The position numbers and the translations under genes were made by a program. This document shows, piece by piece, positions 24,659-33,297 of a stretch of 64,000 bases of DNA. Numbering within the stretch: position 1 is the first letter of the stretch; each line of letters starts with the position of its first letter. The notes below the pieces were generated by a model. That model made no database searches and was not told the DNA's origin. It saw nothing but the letters and a program-made list of their open reading frames with translations. The stretch comes from Conexivisphaerales archaeon (lineage in GTDB: Archaea > Thermoproteota > Nitrososphaeria > Conexivisphaerales > DTJL01), in contig JAVYTR010000003.1 of the NCBI GenBank assembly GCA_038728585.1, positions 62,001 to 126,000 on the forward strand, given 5' to 3'.

Positions 24659-25249
24659 TTGACAAGTATCAACTTACCAGAGAGAACAGCCGGTGTTGGG
24701 ATTCCTAACTACACAGGCTCCTTGATGAGATGGAGTTTCGTTATAGGGCTGATACCTGTTGCGGGCCTTCTGATTGCACTTGCAATTAAGAGCCTTTACT
24801 TACTTCAATATGTCCATGTTCTTACAGGAGGCACGTGGACTGGATTCGACCTATTCATGGGTCTTGTCATGACCAGAATAATGAGAAATCTGGACATAGG
24901 TGCAAGAGTCGAGGTTGCCAAGAGGCTTACCCCGACCACATTCTTCATAATGCCATCACTCGCCTCTACTGCTATAGCGTCAGGTATATATCTGGCTGAA
25001 AGAATGAACATATTCAACATCCACTCCCCATGGATTATAGCTGCAGGGATAGTTGTGATTATTCTTTCAGCTCAGGGTTTTGGTATCTTCATGCCCAACG
25101 GACTGAGAATATTTGTGGAGCTTGCCAAGCCAAGCCCTGACACTGCGAAGATCTCCAAGCTCAACATGCAGAACATAAGGCTTGCAGGAAGTCAAGCCAT
25201 ATTTCAGGTCATACTGATCCTTATCATGGCACATCTGGCGGTTTATTGA
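24659..25249 (+). CDS. Four- to five-helix membrane protein, CopD/DUF2269-like
   Basis: A 196-residue membrane protein. After a first helix (WSFVIGLIPVAGLLIALAI) comes YLLQYVHVLTGGTWTGFDLF MGLVMTRIM, where HVxxGxxWxGxxLF resembles the heme- or copper-related HxxxGxxWxG motif of CopD/DUF2269 membrane proteins. Further helices are FFIMPSLASTAIASGIYLA, WIIAAGIVVIILSAQ and IFQVILILIMAHLA. The start is TTG at 24659; TTAATATTTATATAT lies 25-38 nt before it, which suits a leaderless transcript. It is followed after 4 nt by a small membrane-protein gene. Confidence 0.68.
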   Translation: MTSINLPERTAGVGIPNYTGSLMRWSFVIGLIPVAGLLIALAIKSLYLLQYVHVLTGGTWTGFDLFMGLVMTRIMRNLDIGARVEVAKRLTPTTFFIMPSLASTAIASGIYLAERMNIFNIHSPWIIAAGIVVIILSAQGFGIFMPNGLRIFVELAKPSPDTAKISKLNMQNIRLAGSQAIFQVILILIMAHLAVY

Positions 25250-25253
25250 TGAG

Positions 25254-25460
25254 GTGAGCGAGTTGAACGTTGGTGCTCTTATAGCGATTCTGGTCTTCTT
25301 TGCAGCTCTGCTGGGAATATTTGGAGGAATCTATTATTCTGCCTCGAAGAGCGAAAAGAGGGGGGAGCTTTCCGTGGAAGGGACAAGGCTGCTCAGAATA
25401 GCGTTCCTCGGCCACGTTACCATATTCATCCTTCTTATGATTACAGCCTTCCTTACCTAA
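25254..25460 (+). CDS. Small two-helix membrane protein, 68 aa
   Basis: The protein has two membrane helices: LIAILVFFAALLGIFGGIYY (residues 9-28) and IAFLGHVTIFILLMITAFLT (48-67), joined by a charged loop. The GTG at 25254 is preceded closely by the upstream stop. The alternative TTG at 25263 is 7 nt after GAGGTGA, a strong Shine-Dalgarno site, so the true product may be 65 residues. It is surely co-transcribed with the CopD-like gene, and the pair may form one complex; no function is known. Confidence 0.65.
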   Translation: MSELNVGALIAILVFFAALLGIFGGIYYSASKSEKRGELSVEGTRLLRIAFLGHVTIFILLMITAFLT

Positions 25461-25515
25461 ATCAACGGAAAAAACATATACCATCAATTTGAGCCTATCA
25501 CTGGTAAGACAAGAC

Positions 25516-26058
25516 ATGAGTGAAAAGAGGGTATTCTGCAGGTTTACCAGGGATCAGCAGGGGGAAGTTCTAGGAATGCACGAGGTACCTCAGGGAGGGA
25601 TGTGTCTTTCAGCTTTCCTTGTCCTGACAAAGAGGAGAGGAGAAGTGCTCATGGGAAAGGTCAATCCCCAGGCTGACTGGGCAAAAATAGGTGCTCTTGA
25701 CTCCAAGAGACTGAACTGGTTCAAGGATGGATGGATGCTTCCTTCGTCTCATCTCATTCTCTATGAATCTCCGCAGGACGCAGCGAAAAGGATAGCCAGA
25801 GAGCAGCTTGGTTTAGAAGATATTAAGCTGGACCAGCTGAAAGTTGTCTCCGAAGTCTACGACAACCCTAGGTTCCCTGACAGAAAGAACCACTGGGATA
25901 TAGAGTTCATCTTCACAGGTAGCCTGGAAAGGGAGTTGCAATCTTTTCCAGATGTCTGGACTGAGTTGAGGTTCGTAGACCTGAATAAGGAGCCGAGAAG
26001 CAGCATAGTCAGGTCCCACGACGATATCATTCAGTATTCTGGCGCTTTTTCCTTCTGA
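25516..26058 (+). CDS. NUDIX-fold protein with degenerate Nudix box (copy A)
   Basis: A 180-residue NUDIX-fold protein. The strand GGMCLSAFLVLTKRRGEVLM and the helix region YESPQDAAKRIAREQLGLED correspond to the Nudix box G-x5-E-x7-REU-x-E-E-x-G-U, but the Gly is missing and RE and EE are reduced (RI, REQ). Most metal-binding glutamates are therefore lost. NHWDIEFIFTG matches HWDYCFLYRV in the second copy at 59340, so the two form a family in this genome. Start ATG 25516 is preferred over TTG 25489, since CATATACC lies about 32 nt before it. The role is probably not classical nucleoside-diphosphate hydrolysis. Confidence 0.78.
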   Translation: MSEKRVFCRFTRDQQGEVLGMHEVPQGGMCLSAFLVLTKRRGEVLMGKVNPQADWAKIGALDSKRLNWFKDGWMLPSSHLILYESPQDAAKRIAREQLGLEDIKLDQLKVVSEVYDNPRFPDRKNHWDIEFIFTGSLERELQSFPDVWTELRFVDLNKEPRSSIVRSHDDIIQYSGAFSF

Positions 26059-26072
26059 GCAGAAAGTTCGAT

Positions 26073-27917
26073 TCACTCTTCGCCTGTCAACCAGGGGGCA
26101 TATATCGGAGTCTGGACTGGCTGCTCACCCTTCTCTTCAAGCAGGTTCAGCATGTTCTGGTAGACCTCTTTTTCCCTCGGTTTTCCCTTCTTCGTTTTGA
26201 GCAGCTTCATTATTACCAGCTGAGGCGTGCTTGAGCCTACATGGTCAAAGCGGGGCTGTCTTTCTACAACCAGCTCCCCATCTTCGCTCAACCCTGTTGC
26301 TTCTATACCATCTACTCTTATGCTGAACTTTATGTGTGGAAGAGTTTCACGAGCGAGGTGTGTAACAAGCAGTAGAAGACTGCTGGTTGGCGCTATATGA
26401 TTTACAATCGATGCCAGTATCCTTCCTGCTGCTCCCGGCTCAGTAAGGGCCTCAAACTCATCCATAAGTATGAGTTTTCTCTGTCTTGAACCAAAGACAG
26501 GACTGAGGGAGCGAAGGGCATGCTCAAGGCTCCCTATCTTCCTCGTCATCTTGCGACGAAAAAGGTAGAGTGGAATCGGCGTAACTTCAGACTCTTCTGC
26601 AGGAACAGGTAGGCCCAGAGCTGTCATCAAGGCGATAGATGCTACGGTTAGAAGCAGGGTTGTCTTCCCTCCACTGTTTGCGCCTGTTAGCATAATCACG
26701 TTTCTTGGCTTGGCCTTTATCTCCAAGCTTGTCCTGCCTATCGAATAGTTGATTGCTCTGACCTTATCCTTTGTAGAGGGGTCAGCGATCAGAAAGAAAT
26801 TTCTTCCACCCCTGAAAGCTATTCCACCCTCCCTGCTGCCTATTTTTGGAAATTCCAGGGAAAGCTCCTCGCAGACCTCTGCTATTGCAAGCGACACGTC
26901 GAGCCTTGCTATTGAAACAACTATTTCGTCGATTGTATCGACTAGATTAGCCAGCGCTTGGTTAAGTCTTGCCATCCTCTGCTCCCTCTCAGCTTTCAGC
27001 CTTTCCTTCAGGCTGCGAATAAGCGAAGAGGTCTCAGCTCTGTCGAACGAGAACGGAAGGGATACCGAAGCAAACGCTGCCCTCCTTAGCATGATTTCCT
27101 CCCTTTCGTTCAACCTCAGAACATCGAGGAGGCTGGCTACATGCCTTTCGATTATGGCTCTTGCGTCATCGCCGTGAGCCCTCTTCCTCTGCAGTTCTTC
27201 TGATATCAGCATCTCTTCGTCGTTCAGAGCTGATTCTGGATCTACTGACTCACCTTTTCTTTCCTTTTCAAAAGACTCACTAACCTGCCACGCAGCCTTC
27301 TGCTGAGCAGTAGTCAGGAACTGCTTCAGTTCACCTGAAGAACGAAACAAAGTATCTATCTCTAATGCTATCCCTACAGCCTTAAGCCTCTCCGATACAT
27401 ATTCTACTGGTGTGACTTGGTCATTTCTTTTGTCAGAGATTTCAAGGCTGAAGTTGGCAAGTAGCTGTTTGGTCCTCTCTAATATGCCTGCCTCCTTGAG
27501 AAGTGTTCTGACATTTATCGCCTGTCTTACAAAAGTCTGTCTGGATATTATCTCCTGAGATGAAGTCGTAGGCAAAAGAGAAGAAATTATGTTCGCACCA
27601 ATCCTCGAAGAACACCTCAGCGAGATAGTCGTGAGAATTTCCTTCAATAGCCTATTCGCATCGTTCGTACCCAGAAATTCCCTTGGTCTCTTGACTCTGA
27701 AATTGATTAACCTTGAAAGGGATTCAGCCTTCTTCCTATCAATACCTGCAATCTTTGATACCGAGTCAAAATCACACAGAGCAACCCTAAGAAGGATGTT
27801 TCTGGCTCTGTAATCGGCTGGATTGCCAAGGTTGACGCCATACTCTTTTGAAATTTTCTGGATGATCGATTGGTCTTTAAGAAAACCCATATCACCTGAT
27901 GCGAACATCTCTATCAT
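26073..27917 (-). CDS. MutS-like ATPase (MutS2-type core, no mismatch-recognition domain)
   Basis: A 614-residue protein. Residues 1-90 include a helix-hairpin-like piece (LCDFDSVSKIAGIDRKKAE). Residues 90-360 form the lever/clamp helices with a coiled coil (KERLKAEREQRMARLNQALA). The ABC-type ATPase has Walker A MLTGANSGGKTTLL, signature-region GSLEHALRSLSPVFGS, Walker B KLILMDEFEALTEPGA and H-loop LLVTHLA. MutS domain I (mismatch binding) and the C-terminal Smr nuclease of MutS2 are both missing. It likely acts on branched or recombining DNA. The start at 27917 is preferred to one 21 codons earlier because TTTATATTA lies about 34 nt upstream. Confidence 0.86.
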   Translation of the reverse strand: MIEMFASGDMGFLKDQSIIQKISKEYGVNLGNPADYRARNILLRVALCDFDSVSKIAGIDRKKAESLSRLINFRVKRPREFLGTNDANRLLKEILTTISLRCSSRIGANIISSLLPTTSSQEIISRQTFVRQAINVRTLLKEAGILERTKQLLANFSLEISDKRNDQVTPVEYVSERLKAVGIALEIDTLFRSSGELKQFLTTAQQKAAWQVSESFEKERKGESVDPESALNDEEMLISEELQRKRAHGDDARAIIERHVASLLDVLRLNEREEIMLRRAAFASVSLPFSFDRAETSSLIRSLKERLKAEREQRMARLNQALANLVDTIDEIVVSIARLDVSLAIAEVCEELSLEFPKIGSREGGIAFRGGRNFFLIADPSTKDKVRAINYSIGRTSLEIKAKPRNVIMLTGANSGGKTTLLLTVASIALMTALGLPVPAEESEVTPIPLYLFRRKMTRKIGSLEHALRSLSPVFGSRQRKLILMDEFEALTEPGAAGRILASIVNHIAPTSSLLLLVTHLARETLPHIKFSIRVDGIEATGLSEDGELVVERQPRFDHVGSSTPQLVIMKLLKTKKGKPREKEVYQNMLNLLEEKGEQPVQTPIYAPWLTGEE

Positions 27918-28125
27918 GGTACCTAGCTGGGATTCGGGGCATTTTCTCCATAATATAAACAGAATAGAATAGCAGTCCATCTGTATTGTTAAGTTCCAAC
28001 CGTCATAGACTTTGCTGCCTCCTTCCCCGCATAAGAAAAGTTAGGCAAATTATCCTGCTTGCATTACATCTAGTTCTGCAGTCGATGATTTTGGACTGAC
28101 CTCTCTTCCACGGAAAAGAATTAAT

Positions 28126-28452
28126 ATGCCAGAAATCGGTAAAAACGTCGTGAGCACTTGGAACGAGAACGTTCAGCAGATCCGTGATTCTATAATAGCG
28201 TTGAAGGAAAGGCTGCAGAAAGAAGAACCAAAGGACAGACTTGACACGATAGGCAAAATAGTCGAGTGTATCGACTTCATCAAGCAGAGCAACATAGGAT
28301 GGATGTCAGTGCTTGCCAACCCAGCCATAGCAAGCAAGCTTGATGAAGAAGCTTTAAAGGACATATATTCAAGGTTCAAAAAGATGGCGATCGAAAGGAT
28401 AGATAATGATGTCGATTGCATAAACAGGTACATGATTGACCTTCTGTCCTGA
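28126..28452 (+). CDS. Small helical protein, possibly DUF2153
   Basis: A 108-residue, all-helical, soluble protein (STWNENVQQIRDSIIALKER, TIGKIVECIDFIKQSNIGWM, LDEEALKDIYSRFKKMAIER). The W in SNIGWM and the tail of RIDNDVDCINRYMIDLLS recall archaeal DUF2153 proteins; I am not certain. The function is unknown. It is free-standing, starting at an ATG with AAGAATTAAT upstream. Confidence 0.65.
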   Translation: MPEIGKNVVSTWNENVQQIRDSIIALKERLQKEEPKDRLDTIGKIVECIDFIKQSNIGWMSVLANPAIASKLDEEALKDIYSRFKKMAIERIDNDVDCINRYMIDLLS

Positions 28453-28611
28453 TTACACTACGTTGCATCGACAACGATTTCATACATTGTAACTTCGACA
28501 AATATGCAGATTTAGCTAGCCAGAGTTTAGTTCATGCTCCTGTTGCATCTTCGGTCTACTATTACATCTTGCTGTCCTGTCTCAAAAAAAGCGCAGAATG
28601 ATCCGATTCAG

Positions 28612-29835
28612 CTAGGGGGAAGGCCCTGACCCAGTTGCCCTTCCGTACTGAGGGTTGTAACCCTGGAAAGGTGAAAGTTTCTGGAATTCGAACGACCACC
28701 AGAAAGAGATGCTGTTATAATAGATCAGGTAAGTCTGGCTACCCCGGCCCTGTGTAACGGCGAAGGCTATGTAATAGAGTTGCTTAGAGTTGGGGTTCAT
28801 CTGAAGCTGGTAATTGCTCTCCCCATATTGTGAGATAGATGTTGTGTTCAAAGCCCTCATAAATTCAACTGTCCAAGTGTTTGTTGACGGGTCATATGCT
28901 CCCTTGGCCTGCACCATGAACGGGTTCATTGTTTTGTTAATTCCTGCTATTTCGGTAAAGTTGTTTGTGTAATAGAACGGAAGATTGATGAACGGGAATA
29001 CTGATGATCCAGGCATTCCACCGATCTGATAGAAAGAAGTTGCGTTGGTGTAACCGTCAATCGCGTATGACGCATGAGCCGGAAGGCCGAAGTTGGCTGT
29101 GTTGAGAGTTGGTCCTCCAGGATAGCTTATCCCAGGATAAGATGTGTCAAGGGAGGAATTGTCAGTCGGACTGGCAGACCAGACCCACAGTTCAGCTGCT
29201 CCTCCAGAACCAGTACCCAGAGCACCGCTTGTCCCCGGAACCATCTTCGGCTTGTATGATACAGAATACCAGCCGTTGTTCGATGCACCAGGTGATATAC
29301 CAAGCATCACTATTGCCTGTTCTGGATACACATAGTTTGGTCCTATTGCCAGAGGGAGGAAGCCAACATCCTGAGGATAAGAGCCACCATAGCATGGGTC
29401 ATATGTGTATAGGCAGGATGGGTCGTACATGGTTTGCAATTTTCCACCTGGATAGGCTGTATTGTTGACTATAGGTATCGGTACTGTGGAGGTATAGCTC
29501 GGTCCGTTTCCGTAGTTCTGGAACTGCATTTTGATTAGGAGCTGAGGCGTATTGCCCAGCATCAACCAAGCCATCTGAATGTAGACATAGTTGGTTAGAC
29601 CGGAGGGGGGATAGTTGCTCGAAGGTATGAGAGGTACCTTTTCTACAGGCACACTTGCCCAGAAAGGTTCATGCCCAGGATTACTGAAATCTGGTGTGCC
29701 TGTTACCTGTGGAACATATATGTTAAGAGTCTGGCTTGAGAGCGCGTTTATGACAAAAGACGCAGATAGCGCTACAACGATAAGGATCGCGACAAACACA
29801 ACAGCTACCCAGAAATACTTGGACTGTCTTTGCAA
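28612..29835 (-). CDS. CbsA-like membrane-anchored heme-b protein (ethylbenzene-dehydrogenase-related domain)
   Basis: A 407-residue secreted protein anchored by an N-terminal helix (YFWVAVVFVAILIVVALSA). The rest is an EB_dh-type beta sandwich: GTPDFSNPGHEPFWASVPVE (domain start), YVYIQMAWLMLGNTPQLL, then NTWTVEFMRALNTTSISQYG and YYIAFAVTQGRGSQTYLIYY with SISFWWSFEF. This is the fold of the gamma subunit of DMSO-reductase-type enzymes and of Sulfolobus cytochrome b558/566 subunit CbsA, a cell-surface mono-heme protein. Many N-x-S/T sites suggest glycosylation. A Met or His axial ligand pair is plausible but not fixed by sight. The TTG start has TATA-like CATAAATATAACC about 30 nt before it. 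It lies beside the oxidase operon, so respiratory electron transfer is likely. Confidence 0.72.
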   Translation of the reverse strand: MQRQSKYFWVAVVFVAILIVVALSASFVINALSSQTLNIYVPQVTGTPDFSNPGHEPFWASVPVEKVPLIPSSNYPPSGLTNYVYIQMAWLMLGNTPQLLIKMQFQNYGNGPSYTSTVPIPIVNNTAYPGGKLQTMYDPSCLYTYDPCYGGSYPQDVGFLPLAIGPNYVYPEQAIVMLGISPGASNNGWYSVSYKPKMVPGTSGALGTGSGGAAELWVWSASPTDNSSLDTSYPGISYPGGPTLNTANFGLPAHASYAIDGYTNATSFYQIGGMPGSSVFPFINLPFYYTNNFTEIAGINKTMNPFMVQAKGAYDPSTNTWTVEFMRALNTTSISQYGESNYQLQMNPNSKQLYYIAFAVTQGRGSQTYLIYYNSISFWWSFEFQKLSPFQGYNPQYGRATGSGPSP

Positions 29836-30238
29836 GTTCAGCCACAGTATTAGAAAAGGGGTTATATTTATGCTTCATGCTTTTGGGTGAAGAAAATAAT
29901 TGCTAGGCCCAATATCCTTTAGGATTTAGGCGAGGGATGGCATCAATAATCGCAAAGAAAGAGACATAGAATGAACGTTATGAAATCGATGAGCCTGGCG
30001 ATAAAGCACTTGAATTCGAGACATCGTAATAGTAAAACTTTCATTCAAAAGGATTCCCCTTCTGCTGCTACAGAATGATTAGGAGGCTCAAACAGGGACA
30101 AGAGTATTCATTTTGCGCCATGAAATAACCATAGCACAAATGATTTGCATTTAGCAGCGCAGATTTTAGGAGCCAATTTAGAGTTAGGCAACCACAGAAT
30201 CATAAAGCTTAAGTATATCTGTATGGTCAAACAGTGCA
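29836..30238. other. Intergenic, divergent promoter region
   Basis: This stretch separates the CbsA-like gene from the small membrane-peptide gene. It holds the TATA elements of both: near 29860 on the minus strand, and AAGCTTAAGTATATC at 30205-30219 on the plus strand. I see no other gene or clear repeat. Confidence 0.55.
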
Positions 30239-30388
30239 ATGATCGGTATAGAGGCTATCGCACCGACATTTAGTGAGTTTGGGCTCTACTACTTTATATT
30301 TGGAATGTTTGCAGTCCTCGGAATTGTAATGCTCGCGCTGATTCTTATGGCAGACCCAGACCCTCAGTACGAAGTAGAAAGCCTTTAG
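30239..30388 (+). CDS. 49-residue single-helix membrane protein
   Basis: The frame reads MIGIEAIAPTFSEFGLYYFI, then FGMFAVLGIVMLALILMADP, ending DPQYEVESL. There is one membrane helix (about 14-38) with short soluble ends. AAGTATATC centres about 25 nt before the ATG, a leaderless promoter. The gene lies between the CbsA-like gene and the oxidase cluster, and similar-sized single-helix subunits (CoxIV-like or SoxE-adjacent) occur in archaeal oxidase operons. The assignment as an accessory subunit is inference. Its downstream neighbour converges on it with a 9-nt gap. Confidence 0.6.
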   Translation: MIGIEAIAPTFSEFGLYYFIFGMFAVLGIVMLALILMADPDPQYEVESL

Positions 30389-30397
30389 ATTACTGTT

Positions 30398-31120
30398 TCA
30401 TTTACCGGATGGTTCCCTGCTGCCAGTCTTGAGCGTGTAATGTCTTCTAATGAAGAGAAACAATGCACCCATAGCTCCCCAGCTTGCAAGGACCACAATT
30501 ACATAAGGGAGTTCAGACTGAGACGGCGTAGGGGTGGAAATGGGAAAGGCTATGTTGCTGTTCACCATCTGCATCGCTGAAACACCTGAGCTCATCTCTA
30601 CCACCACGCCACTGCTCTGGTCGAACCAGTAGTAGGTGACAGTGCCGTTGCTATCCCTACCTATATACTCATACGTATGAAATGTTCCGGCTGGTACTGT
30701 GATGTTCACTTGACCAGTCAGATTGCATCTTATCCCCTGAACGCTCACCTGGCTTTCACCTAGGGCAGAAACAGGAAGTGCTGGGAAGACAGAGGGGGAA
30801 TAGGCGTTATCAAAGTAGTACTTGCTTGTTGAAACATTTGTGATGGACCCCAGCTCTCCCTGGGAAACAGTTTCGTTCAGCAAAACAATCATAGTTCCGT
30901 TTGTGAAGACCTGAGTTATTGTATAGGTTGCATCACCCGAAACACCTCCGAAGTATGGTATGAAACCACCAAGCGATGTATAGCTGATAAATGCGCCAGC
31001 TTCGGCATATGGTGGTAGGGAAGATTGTGGAACTGCTGAAGTGATTGGCACCAAAATGGACGAAATTAGTAATGTTGCTAGGAAGAAGACTGATAGTCTG
31101 CTTCTGTCAGATGAAGCCAT
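30398..31120 (-). CDS. Secreted, membrane-anchored protein of the oxidase cluster
   Basis: A 240-residue protein with a signal peptide (LSVFFLATLLISSILVPITS, cleavage near AVPQ). A soluble beta-rich domain follows, with several N-x-S/T sites (FTNGTMIVLLNETVSQ, FHTYEYIGRDSNGTVTYYWF), then a C-terminal helix (LPYVIVVLASWGAMGALFLF) with a basic tail. I do not recognise the family. The YYWFDQSSGVVVEMSSG segment resembles DUF3108/LolA-like beta sandwiches. The start at 31120 gives a normal signal peptide; longer frames upstream overlap the next gene. It is the last gene of the coxB-coxA operon. Confidence 0.68.
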   Translation of the reverse strand: MASSDRSRLSVFFLATLLISSILVPITSAVPQSSLPPYAEAGAFISYTSLGGFIPYFGGVSGDATYTITQVFTNGTMIVLLNETVSQGELGSITNVSTSKYYFDNAYSPSVFPALPVSALGESQVSVQGIRCNLTGQVNITVPAGTFHTYEYIGRDSNGTVTYYWFDQSSGVVVEMSSGVSAMQMVNSNIAFPISTPTPSQSELPYVIVVLASWGAMGALFLFIRRHYTLKTGSREPSGK

Positions 31121-31146
31121 TGCCAGAGCGTCTATTGATATGGTAT

Positions 31147-31356
31147 TTAGAATTCTTCCTTGCTCTCTCCCCATGCTCCAAGGAACAGCTGAAGAAACAG
31201 GAATCCAATTGCACCTATTATCGATATAAGGGTTGAAGTTGTTATCAGATTTCCGAACCTGTCTAGGGGGTATGCCTGGTATTCGTAGAAGAGGACGAAC
31301 ATTCCGATTGTGTAGATGACAGCGCCTATCAGCCATACGTTATCCTTCAAAGCCAA
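31147..31356 (-). CDS. Small two-helix membrane protein in the oxidase operon (69 aa)
   Basis: Two helices: VWLIGAVIYTIGMFVLFYEY (7-26) and LISIIGAIGFLFLQLFLGAW (43-62). It starts 6 nt after the stop of the preceding 66-residue gene, so it is in the same transcript as oxidase subunit I. It has the size of a subunit IV-like or assembly peptide. No sequence family is recognised. Confidence 0.68.
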   Translation of the reverse strand: MALKDNVWLIGAVIYTIGMFVLFYEYQAYPLDRFGNLITTSTLISIIGAIGFLFLQLFLGAWGESKEEF

Positions 31357-31362
31357 GCCTTT

Positions 31363-31563
31363 TCACTCCCAGAGTGCAGCAATCCCTCCAGCAACCATGC
31401 AGACCGACCCTCCAACCACCATCCACTGCAAGTCTGTCTGATCAAGGAAGAAACCGGCATTACTTGCGCCGAAAAGAGCAATGAACCACATTATGAATGA
31501 AACAGCAAGAACAGGTACAGCTGCCAATCTTCTCTTGCCTACCACTTCATTCTCCTCCGACAT
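31363..31563 (-). CDS. Small two-helix membrane protein in the oxidase operon (66 aa)
   Basis: A charged N-terminus (MSEENEVVGKRRLAAV) is followed by two helices, AVPVLAVSFIMWFIALFGAS (15-34) and LQWMVVGGSVCMVAGGIAAL (46-65). The gene overlaps the stop of the oxidase subunit I gene by 17 nt, which implies coupled translation and probably a 1:1 partner. It may be an accessory subunit; the Cys in the second helix could bind metal, but this is not shown. Confidence 0.68.
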   Translation of the reverse strand: MSEENEVVGKRRLAAVPVLAVSFIMWFIALFGASNAGFFLDQTDLQWMVVGGSVCMVAGGIAALWE

Positions 31564-33292
31564 TATACTGCTCAGACTTTCTGAAGAACCTCGTGAAAGG
31601 TCCCTTTAGTTTGCCCAAGAAGCTGACATCAGAAGCGCTTCCTGTCAACTGAGGTGCAGGAGGAGTAAGCATCTTGAGCCCGACGGGGTATGGGACTCTG
31701 GTGTATACCACATCATCCCTGTGGGTTCCCTCGTTAATCCTGGCCTGAGTCTCCAGAGCTAGACCTACAGTAACCCACTGTGGGACGAGCCTAGGAGGTA
31801 ATGGCTCGCCAATTCTCCAGGTCATAAACAGGTTGACAGCAAACGCTACAATCGAGATACCGGCAAGCCACGCACCTATCATGGCCATCTGGAACCAGGG
31901 CTCATATATTGAGGGCCAGGCTATCTCTCTTCTTACCGCTCCTATCAATCCTATGTATTTGAAAGCTGCTGAAACGGCTGCCATACCAACAGTCCAGCCT
32001 ATGAAGTGAAACATTGCAAGACCCTGTGAGTAGATCTTTTTGCCGAGAAGGTCCGGAAGGATGTAGTACATAACAGCAAAGAATAGACCCAGAGTAAATG
32101 TTGCCATCATTATATGTATATGTCCTGGTATCCACATCGTGTTGTGGACAGTAAAGTCAGTAGCTGGAACCGGTTGAAGTGGTTCTGCGGTAGCTCCTCC
32201 TACTATGTTCCCAGCTATGGCTGTTATCAGGAAAAGTAATGAAGCATCATACTTGGGTTTCGAGAACTTCAGGGTGATAAGAATGAGGGTCCATACCAGC
32301 ACGAACGGTACTGCTATCATCTCTGTTGCTACTTGTGCGAATATATCCCTAACCCATATCGGGATTGGGTCTACGGCCATATGGTGTATGTAAACGGACA
32401 TAGTCAACACAAAGAGGACTGGGATGATGTATCGGACCATCTTCTCCGAGTATATCGGACGTCTGGCATAAATTGTAGCGAACCATATTCCTAGCCCCAT
32501 CACCATGAAAGCGCCAAAATAGACAAGGGGATGACTTTCAAACCAGAATGCAGCCCTGAAGACCTCTACATTCGGAATTGCGAGCACACTTAGCCCCAAC
32601 CCTCCCAGAGGAGATAATATAGTCCATATTATAGCCATCAGGATGGTTATAATACCAAGCCCCATGGCGACACAGTTCATCAGTATGAAGGAAACTGGAA
32701 TCGTAAATTTCTCGTTCGGGAGCTTGTTATAGTAAGCCTGGGCTATCAGAGCTATTATTAGCAGCTCATCTCCTACGAACTGAATCAGCTCAGCAATGTA
32801 AAAAGATGCTGGATTCTTCAGAGGGATGAGGAAGGTAAACATGTATTGAGAGTTTGAGCCAGCCACCATAAGTAAGCCAAGTACAACAAGCCAGTGACCA
32901 AGGTTGGCTATTTTAGGCACAGCCAGATGCCTTGTACCCCTGACCGTAGGGATTGTATAATAGGCTATTGCAAAGCCTAAGGTGAATATCGTACCGAAGA
33001 ACATTATAACCGCATGATAGGTCATCGCCTGGAAGTAGCCTATCGTCGAGAATCCCAAGGCTTGCAAGGGAAGAAGAGTCCCAGTGTCAGAAAAGCCTGC
33101 CTGTGTCCTGAGGACCAGCGCAAAAGATCCGGCAAGAAAGAGCCAGAACATGCCGAATCCGAAGAGCTTCATCGCGAAGTGCTTGTAGTCATCGCTGACT
33201 ATAAAGTCCTTCAAAATACCAAAAAATGTGCTAGGAGCTGGATGCCCCTCTATACCAGAAACCTGCGAACCAGTTAAAGATCTAATTCTCAA
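31547..33292 (-). CDS. coxA: Heme-copper terminal oxidase subunit I
   Basis: A 581-residue, about 14-helix protein that reduces O2 at the membrane and pumps protons. Ligands visible: low-spin heme His in MTYHAVIMFFG; Cu-B His and the cross-linked Tyr in WFESHPLVYFG; the Cu-B His pair in VYIHHMAVDP; the high- and low-spin heme His in MWIPGHIHIMMATF. The motif reads ESHPLVY rather than the FGHPEVY of A-type oxidases, so a B-type/SoxB-like class seems likely, but I would not fix it by eye. It starts 5 nt after the subunit II stop and overlaps the next small gene by 17 nt. No subunit III is encoded nearby. Confidence 0.93.
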   Translation of the reverse strand: MRIRSLTGSQVSGIEGHPAPSTFFGILKDFIVSDDYKHFAMKLFGFGMFWLFLAGSFALVLRTQAGFSDTGTLLPLQALGFSTIGYFQAMTYHAVIMFFGTIFTLGFAIAYYTIPTVRGTRHLAVPKIANLGHWLVVLGLLMVAGSNSQYMFTFLIPLKNPASFYIAELIQFVGDELLIIALIAQAYYNKLPNEKFTIPVSFILMNCVAMGLGIITILMAIIWTILSPLGGLGLSVLAIPNVEVFRAAFWFESHPLVYFGAFMVMGLGIWFATIYARRPIYSEKMVRYIIPVLFVLTMSVYIHHMAVDPIPIWVRDIFAQVATEMIAVPFVLVWTLILITLKFSKPKYDASLLFLITAIAGNIVGGATAEPLQPVPATDFTVHNTMWIPGHIHIMMATFTLGLFFAVMYYILPDLLGKKIYSQGLAMFHFIGWTVGMAAVSAAFKYIGLIGAVRREIAWPSIYEPWFQMAMIGAWLAGISIVAFAVNLFMTWRIGEPLPPRLVPQWVTVGLALETQARINEGTHRDDVVYTRVPYPVGLKMLTPPAPQLTGSASDVSFLGKLKGPFTRFFRKSEQYNVGGE

Positions 33293-33297
33293 CTTTC

